Shown here: piece by piece, positions 1 to 10,153 of the stretch | Layout of the letters: every line of letters starts with the position of its first letter | How positions within the stretch are numbered: position 1 is the first letter of the stretch | NCBI GenBank assembly: GCA_905331475.1 | Contig: CAJNYU010002702.1 | Coordinates: 186,001 to 250,000, forward strand | Length of the DNA: 64,000 nucleotides | Direction: 5' to 3' | Origin: Rotaria socialis | Lineage: Eukaryota > Rotifera > Eurotatoria > Philodinida > Philodinidae | Made by a program: the position numbers and the translations under genes | The notes under the pieces: generated by a model | What the model was told of the DNA's origin: nothing | Databases searched by the model: none | The model's input: only the letters and a program-made list of their open reading frames with translations

Positions 1-196
1 TGATCCAGGTTTTTCTTATCAGGGTACTGCGTAACATTTATAGGTTAAAGTTTATCGTAATTCATGAAAATATGGAACATAAAAATAAGCTAAAATTTGA
101 AAGAAATGCATAGAAAATTCTTTTTTCTATATTCTTTATTTTTGTACAAAGAAATATTACACTATTATGCTCACGATATATTCACTAGTTAAAAGA

Positions 197-1536
197 TTAG
201 AATGAAAAAGTATTCTTTTGATATGCTGTTCGACAAACAGGACAGTTAGGTGTTGGATCACAACAATATTCTTCAAACATTTGTAAACATGTTGCATGGA
301 AGACATGTGTACAACTGAGTAATATTAATGGTCTTTTCGGTTGCTGTAGTTCTGCTTGTTTTATTGCAGTTGGTTTTTGTTCGATGGGTTTTAATTGTGG
401 AAATAATTTTTCTAGTTTATTTTTATTTGTTTTAATGGGTTTTTTTATATTTTTAAAAACGGCTTCGATATTAATTGGTTGTAGTAAACATTTACAAATA
501 GAACATTCAAGTTCATGGCGTAGTTTCGCACGTTCTTGTATTTGTTGCCATTCATCTTCATCAATAGTACGTATTCGTGCATCAAATGCTTGACGAATAG
601 CACGTGCACGTTCCACATTTCGATCAATTTCATTAAATAACTCATTTAAATCAAAATCACATGATGCTACAATGCGATCTGTTATTTCAGATAATTTATC
701 TTGATAAAATCTTCGACGTAATTTTGTGTCATTTGGTATATTTGACATATCAAGACGAAAACTTTTATACCATTGTCGAACAATGTAACCACGCCATGCA
801 GCTTGTATACGAGCTGCACATTTGGCGCGATGAATTTTTGCGCCTTCATAAATGATACGTTTTTCATATTGTGCACGACGACATATAGGACATGTTCGTT
901 GATCAGAACCATTCGCTTTATAGGAAACAAATCTTTCAAATGTTGTTAGGCAAGCTCGATGAAAAACATGAGAGCATGATAGTAAAACTTGTGGTCCAAG
1001 ACCAAAATCTTCTTGGCATATCGCACATGGACAATTTGAATCTTCGCGATCATTTGAACGTTGTTTTATTTCACCCCAGGCTGCTTCAGTTAAATGATTT
1101 TCTGCGTCATTATTTTTCACTTGAATCAGTCCAATACGCTCAGCCAATGTTCCTCGCTGACGATGAGGTATTATAGTTTGGGAATCTTGAATAACATATT
1201 CACGTTCACCATCGGGTTTTGTTATGGGTAACGTTTGTGTTGAAGCTGATGAATTTGTTTCCGATTTCTTTTTTAGACCAGTATCAATAACTGATTTAAT
1301 TTGATTTCTTGGAATCGGCCGCGGTCGAATTATATTTTTATTTGAAAGACGACCAGGCATACTAAGGTCAAGAGTTCGTGCACGATGATCTTGTATAGCA
1401 CTACTCATTAATGCTGAACTATAATTAACATTATCGCTACCACCTAAAACAGATAAAAAAACAAATGATAAAAGAAACAGTTGATTATCTATACACGTGG
1501 CTTTTATTTTGTATTACCTCTCCCTTTAGTTGCCAT
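197..1536 (-). CDS. RNF32: RING finger protein 32-like, double RING-H2 with IQ motif
   Basis: Two coding exons, 1518-1536 and 197-1443, give 421 aa. The tiny first exon (MATKGRG) was added because the large frame stays open upstream to a TTTTAG acceptor and the phases match. A shorter start at 1408 is possible but less likely. Order of domains: N-terminal helix region, RING-H2 at about residues 146-195 (CPCAIC, SCSHVFHRAC, CPICR), an IQ motif at about 215-235 (IQAAWRGYIVRQWY), and a second RING at about 318-411. The second RING carries a long Lys-rich insert between its first Cys pair and SCTHVFHATC. This RING-IQ-RING order is characteristic of RNF32, a presumed E3 ubiquitin ligase best known from testis and ciliated cells. 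All expected zinc ligands are visible. A likely poly(A) signal (AATAAAG on the minus strand) lies near 134-140. The gene diverges from the secreted-protein gene at 1999. Confidence 0.9.
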
Positions 1537-1998
1537 GATCGTCATTCAATAAGACTTAATATGTTATTTAAAGAATTCTTCTGTTATTTCTTTTTTATTA
1601 TTCGTTCTTCGATAGTAACCGATAAAAATAACAGAAAAGAAAGAATTTAACAACAACGAGAAAATATTTCTCTGCAATAATTTTATTTTCAAGAAATAGG
1701 TAAAAAAAACCAGAAAGGAAAAAAATTAATTGATTGATTATTTGAAGGATACTATACTATGATTGGCAATGATAAATAAATGAAAAAAATGAAATAGTTG
1801 AGAAAAGATAAAGAAATGATTGAATCTTTTGGGTCAATAAAATTATTTTTTTTTATCTAAAAATTTCCCTGTTATAGCTATAGCTAGAGTACATATTTAC
1901 TTTTGTAGGAGAATCGTACTTTGTTAAAATAAGTTTGTCTATCAGAGCAGTAATAGAAATATATTTAGCTTTCATTTTTACAAAAGACGATATCGACG
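1537..1998. promoter_or_regulatory. Divergent intergenic region between RNF32 and the secreted-protein gene
   Basis: These 462 bp separate two start codons that point away from each other, so both promoters and 5' leaders must lie here. The sequence is AT-rich with A and T runs. I recognise no specific factor site. A shared bidirectional promoter is an inference from the geometry only. Confidence 0.4.
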
Positions 1999-2583
1999 AT
2001 GATAAAAAATATTCTATTGATCATTGGAATAGAACTTCTTTTTATTTTAATCGATCATTGTCAAGCATTGAATAATACAGGTTTTTATTTTTTTCAATAT
2101 AATATGCTACTATTCCTTTATTTATTTATTTTTTGATAAATTATTTTATGTTCAATAGATTCAACAGAAAATATAACTGAAATTATTCAATCTAAACCAT
2201 TTGTTTATTACGGTCGCTACCATCAGCGACGTTCTCGTCATGATTATTCATCTAATGATGTAACATCTGATATTAATACAATCGGTAAGATTCTTTCAAT
2301 TCTTCCGGATGGTTTTGGTGCTATTATTGGCCAAATCGTGTCAGCAAGTCTTAAAGAAATCGTTGGTCCCAATGTTGGGAATAAAATTTTAAAGATTCTT
2401 GAAAACCAAACACCATCACTATTAACATCACTTTTTACTAATATTTTGAACAGTTTTCGTTCTCCAATGCGTTCATCAACGGGGAATACTACGCGTCTAA
2501 TCAATAAAAGTATTCCTAAATCATCCAATAATAGTTCAATATCAACATTCATGAATTTCATACGACGTCCTAGAACCAAATAA
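1999..2583 (+). CDS. Small secreted protein, Cys-free when mature, unknown family
   Basis: Two exons, 1999-2080 and 2159-2583, joined across a 78 bp GT-AG intron in phase 1, encode 168 aa. Residues 1 to about 23 form a convincing signal peptide (hydrophobic IIGIELLFILI core, ending near HCQA), so the protein is probably secreted. The mature part has no cysteine. It contains a Tyr/Arg/His patch (YYGRYHQRRSRHDY), a hydrophobic, probably helical middle (GKILSILPDGFGAIIGQIVS and following residues) and a basic C-terminus (FIRRPRTK). I do not recognise the family. The hydrophobic helix followed by basic residues could suit a membrane-active or lipid-binding secreted peptide, but that is only a guess. 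The splice frame, signal peptide and clear stop make a real gene likely. Confidence 0.72.
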
Positions 2584-4465
2584 AATAATTTCTTGCCTGT
2601 GATGCATACTTCCCTTTTTTGCTTGAAACAATAATTTCTGTAATATTTTTTTTTAATTTTTAAATCAGTATGATCTACGGCTACGATAAATATTAAATTT
2701 TAATTCTTAAATAGTATCACTGCATAAGCTGATGCAGAATCATGCAATAAATTGCGAGCGTATTTTTTGCATGACTGAAATCTAATATGATATTTACAAA
2801 TTTTAACATAAGTGATATAGTTTTTCAAGTGAAATCTATTGGAACATTTTCATAAATCATAATTGAACTAAATCACAATTGTATGCGAATCGAAGAAAAA
2901 TATAATTACGAAATCATTTTTCGTCTAATGATAAAGTTTATTATCATGAAAGACTAGTTCTAGATTCACTATTATAGTAATACTTAATATGTCATGATTA
3001 TGATATGTCATTTTTTTTTATTTTCTATTACTATCTATCATTTGTTGCACCACAAGAAACGCATCATTTACATTCCTAGGCAGAAAGAAAAATATGTGGA
3101 CATGCTAGACGCGACCTCTTATACCACATTATTTTTCTTTTCGTGTGAACCTTAATTTCATACCCTCCTGAGTCATCATCATTGTTGAATGAAAGAATCA
3201 AAGGAAAAGACCAGACAAAGTTCTTGAATGAGTCGAGGCTTCTCGTAAAAAAATATATCATTGGCTAATAATTTACTTATTATTTAGAGGAGTTCATCGA
3301 GTTAGTATTCAGCACTTTTCCCTTTGAATGCGACTCCATGGAGCTCCTGTTTGATGTTGATAGAGAAAGTTATTTATTTCAAATAAAATTGTAATTTAAA
3401 ACTAAAACAAGAGAAAAATACTTTTGAAAAGTAATTTTATGATTATGCATCATCATTATGTTGTTTTTGGAAGTAAAAGACAGCTCAAATTAAATACATA
3501 AATTGAAAATTTCTAATATCGATGATTTGATTTCAGGTTGATTCTTTCTGTTCTTTTATTTTGACCAATGTGAATATGATGAAGACTGATCTTCTTTCAT
3601 CTATCGAAAGGTGTGTCAAACTTAAATGACAATGAATTTGTCGTAGGTATAAAACTAACTTAGATCGAATCAATGAACCTTTGACATGAGAAAATAAAGC
3701 ACAGGCTATTAAATTTAATGATATACTAGATAGAAATCAGATCTTAAAAGACTTTGTTTGTAACATAAAATAATAACAAAAGCAAGAACAATTCTTTTTC
3801 TTGTTCAATATAAAGAGAAAAGATTGCTTTCCAATTTTATCTCTGTTCTTTTCTTTCTGCTAGCGAAATAAAATAGCGTTAAGTTTGTTCGCTTGCACTG
3901 CCGCTATTGAATTGGCAATATGGTCGTTGCCCTCGTCGTCGATGTCGTTTTCTCCTCTTTCTCTCAAGCACAAGAAAGAAACTATTGATTCGGTTCGTAG
4001 TGGTGTGCATCGTGCAAACGCATTGGCAATGTCCTCTATACACAACGGTGTAATGCAGCGGCGCCGTCTTCGTTGTTGACTAGCGCGAAAGAAAGATGGA
4101 TTGGTGGAAAAAAAGATGATGGAGAGAGGGAAGCTTCTTTCTTCTTTTTTTCTCTCATTATGCTATATGACTATGTCTATATATATATATATGTATGTCA
4201 AAGAGCGGCAGCAGTGAAAGGACACACGCATAGCTCTATACAAAAACATCGCGCAGTGTAGTCAGACGACGACGTGCACGTACTACTCGGCTATCGTTGC
4301 AAGTTAAGCAAAGAAGAGAGAACGAACATAAGAGAAAGAAGAAGAAATAGCTGCTTGTCATATTCTCTCTTTTTCTCTCGGTTGGTCTCTTATGTTGATT
4401 TGATTCTTCCATCTATCTTTGCATTCACTACTACTGTGTTCTTATCAACCAACTAAACTTTATCA
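2584..4465. other. Intergenic region, likely including the promoter of the acidic-protein gene
   Basis: About 1.9 kb of AT-rich DNA. The part from about 3880 to 4440 has more G/C (CGTCGTCGATGTCG, GGCGCCGTC, CGACGACGTGCACG) and a TA run at 4178-4192. This fits a promoter and 5' leader for the gene starting at 4466. Short open frames here are low-complexity and I do not call them. Confidence 0.4.
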
Positions 4466-5081
4466 ATGGCCGATTCAACCGATGCATTGTCTTCACCGAC
4501 AGCTACTGCCACCAAGGGTAAAAATAAACTTTTCTTTTTGTTTCTGAAATAAGAAAAGAAACTAAATATAAATATTCTATAGGCACAAAGCGTGAAGCTG
4601 AATTGGATGATGTTAGTCCAAGTAAATTAAAAGTATTAAAAGCAACAAATGGTACTAATGGCGAAACACCTACCGTAGTTGATGATGATTCATCTAATCA
4701 TAAAAATGGTGATTATCATGATGAAGAAGATGATGAAGACGATGAAGTATGTTTAAATCATCTTGATATGTTCAAATGTAAAACTTTTTGTGACCCTTTA
4801 TAGGTAGCTGGAGAAGGTGGTGAATTCGATGACGAAGATGGCTCGGATGATGATTATGATGAAGATGATGTAGAAAATGGTGAAGAAGACGAAGGTAACC
4901 ATCGTAAGGAATGAAAACAAAAAAATTGAATGAATTTTTCACTAATGTTTGCTTAGGTGATTCAAAAGCGTCTGCTGATAAACCAAATTCTCGAAAGGCA
5001 GCAGCAGCAGCTGGCGCATCGGCTGATAGTGGCGCAGAAGATAGTGGCGACGACGAAGAAGATGATGATGATCAAGAATAA
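4466..5081 (+). CDS. Prothymosin/parathymosin-like highly acidic protein
   Basis: Four exons (4466-4517, 4583-4746, 4804-4894, 4957-5081) give 143 aa. The sequence has an N-terminal Ser/Thr-rich stretch, a short basic patch (TKREAELDD...SKLKVLK), then long Asp/Glu tracts (DEEDDEDDE, DDYDEDDVENGEEDEG). An Ala/Ser segment (KAAAAAGASADSG) and a final DDEEDDDDQE follow. There is no Cys or Trp and the protein must be disordered. Size, start (MADSTDA) and composition resemble prothymosin alpha/parathymosin, nuclear proteins that bind histones and other basic partners. Low complexity limits homology claims, so another acidic nuclear chaperone is possible. The C-terminal KKxK nuclear signal of vertebrate prothymosin is absent. 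The N-terminal basic patch may replace it. Confidence 0.8.
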
Positions 5082-6466
5082 TTTTCAGATGTTTATAAAA
5101 TATCCATCCAGCTTAAGTTTTGTTTTTTTGTCACGATTAGAAAAGCAAATTCAACAAAATCTTTTTTTTCTTTCCTCTTGAAACAGACACACATTAATAA
5201 AAATAATTCTAGACAACTCTGTATACTTTTTGTTGTTCTTATTATTCCTACTTCTTGATGTTGTTGTATATTTCTTCTTTTGTGTGCCGGTTTCTTGGTC
5301 ATACATGTGTGTACTTTTTTTTGTTTTGTTTGCGATAATTTCGCAAAATCCATTCATTGAAGAATATAGAAAACAAATAAGACACTAATCGGATATACAG
5401 AATTAAACATTTGAACATTTCTACGACATAGTTAGAACAACATGAATGTTTCTGAGCGAGTATTTTGATTCCGATGCCAGGCGTGATGGATGATCAGTTT
5501 TATTGACGAACAGTCTAAAGAAAAGAAGAGAGAAAAAAGTCAGATGAGCTTTGTACGTAGAATGTAAATATGTATGTCGATAGATGTCACTAGAAGTAAC
5601 TGAAACAAAGAAGATTTTCTAGGAAATGCGAAGCTTTTGAATGACACAATAGAGAGAATTTGTTTGCTTTTGTCATAGAATATATGGATCCTAAGCTTGA
5701 AATAAGAAGTGATTGAAAATTTTCTTGCCTAAATTGAAAGCGTATCATGTACGCATTTTATGTCATCAGAAATCCACATCTGAAAAGGGAAAAATAGCAC
5801 CGCGACAGGACAGAAACAGATCATCACACATATAACGTTTGATTATTGGATTTAGATTAGTTTGTTATTTGATGTTGAAAGGAACAAAATATCGATGAGC
5901 TTCAATTCGTTCTGTTGTTAAACTTAAAACTACATGTTGTTTAATCGATAATTTTTTTCATTTGAAAATTTCTCAACCATGATTTCTCATCTACGAAACT
6001 GTTCCATTATTCATAATCGTCTTCACTAGCCCATCTTGTTTTCTTTACTTCTCTTCTTTTGTGCACAACATCTGTCCTAAGATGAAAATTGTTTTCTGCA
6101 TATTTTTAACCCATTCGTATGTGCATGATGATCTGTTTCATTCAGTGTTGAAAGCTATTTGAAAAGACAAAGAAAATGCACAGAAAAAAAGGAGAAGAAT
6201 AGGCAAAAAAAACCAAAAGATAAACAAAGACATAAACACATGGACATAAGTACACTTGCACATACACAATTTTTCATTTTCTATTCGAATAAGTGGCATG
6301 AACATCGTCGATATCAAATCAGATTCCTTGAATTTCTGCGTCTTTTTGATTTGTGAAAATGAAATATATATATATATATATATATATCATGCATTGTTGA
6401 CAAGAAAAACACGAACGGTATTAATAAATAGATAATGGAAATTTGAAATAAATAATGTTTCAAGTT
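5082..6466. other. Intergenic region between tail-to-tail genes
   Basis: About 1.4 kb between the stop of the acidic-protein gene and the stop of CDK12, so it should contain both 3' UTRs. AT-rich, with a TA microsatellite at 6364-6387. No gene is supported. Confidence 0.5.
6364..6387. repeat. (TA)n microsatellite
   Basis: Uninterrupted TA dinucleotide run between the convergent acidic-protein and CDK12 genes. Confidence 0.9.
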
Positions 6467-9400
6467 TTATTTTGATTTATTGTTATCCATAGTACTTCCA
6501 TTTTTTATGGATGCTGCTGTTGACGTTAATATTTCAATTGATTGTGGATAAGAAACTACATTATCTTGTTTTAAACTAAAAGAACACAAAATAAAATACA
6601 AACAATCATTTCCCGCAATTATTTATTTAAAATAAAAATGTATCAAAAATTATTGAAATGTATCATACAATTTTTCTAAATTGAATTTGATACATAAAAA
6701 AATTCTCAATATTGATGGTGATGAAGATCGTGTGCATATACCTATTACTCATTACATGATAATAAATTTAAATCACGTACCTTTCACTATCAAAACTTGT
6801 TGGATCAGGACTGTCCATTTGCATGTCTAGATAACGAAAATAAATTCTTATTTTGCTTAGCAACTTACATATTTATTTATATATATATCTTTTTTTTTCT
6901 TTTTTTCTTTTTTAAAATAATATGGTAAAGAAGAAACCTTTAAAAAGAAATCAAAATATGAAACGCAATAAAACTAATGCAATTATAGAGGAAAATGATG
7001 ATAGTGAAGCAATAGTAGATAATCGATTTACTAATTATATGGGTACGAGCAATATAAAAAAACGTAAGAATAAAGAATCTTTATTTGAAAATATGCGAAG
7101 AGAAAATCAATCGTCTAAAAAATCTAAACGATCGAATTCAACAAGAATACCGTTGAAGAAACGTTTATCTGTACAATTTTATCCTGTTGAACGTGTTCAA
7201 TTTATATCGGGTCGAGCAGAGAAAAAGGTCAAATAATTTTTTAAATATCTCACCAGTTACTTGATTGTATCGTTGATATTCAATTATTTCACGTTCTTTG
7301 AAATGTGCTTGGATTTCATTCTCACTCCAACCACGTCGTGTTAACCGTTTATGTTCTTTACTCCACATCTCATGACAATCTTGTGCGATTGGTAATCTAA
7401 AGTTTTATATAAATGTTTCTTTTTATATAGATTATACGCGAAACTAAAATTAAAGAGAATAACTATTTACTGTAATGGCCGTATTGTATCATCGTTAATA
7501 TCTTTCAGCCAATTTGATAGTAGAGCATCACTTGCACTGATTCTCCTTGATGGATCTAATTCGAGCATACGATCGAATAGATCTAATGCTGGTTCAGGAA
7601 GACTAAAAAGAATAATAAATGTCGTTACACACGCACATATTTATATATATATATATATCTGAGTGAATACGTTCTTTTTTGTAGTAGCAAAAAAAAATGA
7701 TTCTTACTATTGATATTCTTCGCGTAATTTTCGCCGATAAGTTTTTTTTTGTTTGAGTGTTGCAAAAAGTGGTAAATGAATAACATCAGGCCAAACTGCT
7801 GGTGTTGGTGAACCACACAACCGTGAAATCATTTCTAATTGTTCTTCCTCACGTTGTCCTTGAAATAAAGGTCGTCGTGTAAATAGTTCACCAAAAATAC
7901 ATCTATCAAAATAGATCATATTTAAAAAGAAAATTGAGTTGTTCAATTAAAAAAAACTGAAAACATACCCACAACTCCAAATATCTATGGTTGGTCCATA
8001 TCTTTCTTCACCAAGTAACAACTCAGGTGGTCTATACCATAGTGTAATCACTTTATTTGTATATGGTCGATCTTTGTCCTCTGCATTATAAAATCTTGCA
8101 AGACCAAAATCGGCTAATTTTATTTTTCCATTATTGTTTAATAAAATATTCGAACATTTAATATCACGATGTAAAAATTTTCTTTCATGACAATAAGCTA
8201 AACCAGACATAATTTGATAAACAAATGCGCGAATATGTTCAATATCAAGTTCAATTAAACCAGAATCAAGTAAACCAAATAGATCATGATCACAATATTC
8301 AAATACTAAATAGAATGATGTATCATTTTTTATATCCACTATTGCATGTGCATCCATTATAATTTCTTTTAAATTTACAATATGCGGATGTGTCAATTGA
8401 CGAAGAATTTGAATTTCACGTATAGCTGTTATTGGAAAACCTTCTTTTTCATTTTCTAATCGAACTTTTTTTAATGCACATAATTCACCTTAAGAATACA
8501 AATAAAAACGTTTTTTGCCCAACTAAAAACTTTTTAACAAACAAACCGGTTGCTTTATCGCGTGCTTTAAAAACTTCACCATAAGTACCTTCACCAATTT
8601 TTGCTAAGATCTCATATACTTCAACAGTTCTTTCTCCCCATTGGTTTTTCATCATTTCATCACGACGTTGAAGAATCCTTCAATGAGAGCAAAGAAAAAA
8701 GTTCACTCAAAGAAATTTTTATTTCGTTTTGTCTTAATTTACATTGGTCGTCGCATGGGTTTATCAGGTAGATTTGGAGAAGTATTTATTGGAGTTGATG
8801 GTGAAAATGTATCTGGTTTATAATCTGGTGGCATTGGTAATGATCGTGTTAAATGTGTTTGTCCACTAGATACAGGAACATGTATTGAACGGCGACGTGC
8901 ACTTGAACTAAATAATTTTTTTATATAAATATTTATTTCAATGAGCTTTATTCTGTTGACAACTTACTCTGAACGATTCGTACTAGAAGTTGTATCAGTA
9001 AATTTTGTTGTTCCCTATGTCAAATAAAAACAGATACTACTTAATTTTGTGTTTTTACTACGGAAATAAACAATGAGAGAAGTACTCCTAGAAACTATTT
9101 TCAACAATTCTTTAATGAATTCAATATTTTTTAGAAGAGATTAATACTAAATATCTTTTTTAATGAATAGCATTTTGCAAGTCATCTCAATATTTAGAAT
9201 CACTAAAAAAAACTCGATCTAAAAAGTATATTTTCCCTTTATCCTTACATCATTATCATGTTTTGATTGTTGTTCACTATGTAATTGAGTATTAATTGTT
9301 ACTGCTTTATTTTTATTAACTTTTGGTCGTAATTTATCAAGTTCAGATGCGAGTGTTCCTTTTGTTGATCGTTGATTTTGATGACTGGTATCATTTTCAT

Positions 9401-10077
9401 TTGATGATGAGTGATCACTTGAATGTGTTGGTGATGATGAAGATTTTCGATGATATTTTGATCTTCTATAATTATGTTGATGGAAACTATGTGAAGAATA
9501 CATTGGCATTGGATATGATGATAATGGACTTGTTCGGCGATGTCGTTTTGGTGAATAATTACTATTGTCTGTATAATAATTTGAACGTTTTTTAGATTTC
9601 ACATCAGCATTGATTTCATTTGATGAGGATTCATATGTTGAATCATGTGAATGATGATAACTTTGTTGTGAACCACGAGACGTTCGATTTATTGCATCAT
9701 GTCTTGATCGATGAGAACTGCGGCTATACAAATTTTAAAAAAATATGCACGAAAACAGTTTTTTCCTAAAAATTATTGAATGATTTCTACCTATGTTTAT
9801 TAGATTCATTATTATTATTATTATTATCACTAGATGACGAACGGCGTGCTTTTGTTTTTCGTTCAGATGAATTTCGTCGATTATCTTTATGTTTTTTCTT
9901 TGTTGTTGATGAATGGCGATTTTTTTCAGAGTTCATTGAAATAATTTCAGGTGACGATGATTCGGATGATATAGATTCCAGAAGTGACTGATGATGATGA
10001 GGATATGATGGATCACGTGAACTTGTTCGATAATGATTGTTATGGGCATAATAATGAGAATTTGTTGAAGACGACAT
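6467..10077 (-). CDS. CDK12: Cyclin-dependent kinase 12/13
   Basis: Eleven coding exons (9791-10077, 9249-9723, 8968-9014, 8743-8907, 8547-8677, 7969-8488, 7708-7902, 7471-7602, 7254-7396, 6781-6826, 6467-6575) give 749 aa. Residues 1 to about 300 are Ser/Arg/His-rich and RS-like, as in CDK12/13. The kinase domain (about 345-640) has GEGTYGE, the ATP lysine in ALKK (K375), the cyclin helix [11 protein letters not shown] (D477), DFG (D495) and a T-loop threonine in RPYTNKV (T512). The close match to the PITAIRE subgroup, plus the post-kinase [10 protein letters not shown] helix that contacts ATP, identifies CDK12/13. These kinases phosphorylate Ser2 of the RNA polymerase II tail with cyclin K. 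It is shorter than vertebrate CDK12 (about 1490 aa) and lacks the long Pro-rich tail. A 5' UTR intron (about 10091-10241) is likely. Confidence 0.95.
6922..7236 (+). CDS. Nested antisense ORF in a CDK12 intron, Lys/Arg-rich hypothetical protein
   Basis: A 104 aa ORF lies wholly inside the 427 bp CDK12 intron (6827-7253) on the opposite strand and stops 17 bp short of the CDK12 exon. Most other introns in that gene are 50-100 bp, so this one is enlarged to hold it. The product is basic, with clusters such as [17 protein letters not shown] and [18 protein letters not shown], a short acidic spot (EENDDSEA) and no transmembrane segment. The basic clusters would suit nuclear targeting. I do not recognise a family. 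It is less monotonous than a chance AT-rich frame, but A-rich DNA easily yields Lys-rich frames, so it may be spurious or the remnant of a retroposed gene. Confidence 0.4.
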   Translation: MVKKKPLKRNQNMKRNKTNAIIEENDDSEAIVDNRFTNYMGTSNIKKRKNKESLFENMRRENQSSKKSKRSNSTRIPLKKRLSVQFYPVERVQFISGRAEKKVK

Positions 10078-10131
10078 ATAAAAAGTCTATTTGCACAATT
10101 AATCAAATGACATTATGGAAAAAAGATTAAA

Positions 10132-10153
10132 TATATATATATATATATATATG
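10132..10153. repeat. (TA)n microsatellite
   Basis: TA run just upstream of the CDK12 start codon, within the presumed 5' UTR intron. Confidence 0.85.

Noticed and set aside
2244-2579. 111-codon minus-strand ORF
   Set aside because: It is antisense to exon 2 of the secreted-protein gene, which has a signal peptide and a phase-matched intron. The antisense frame has neither.
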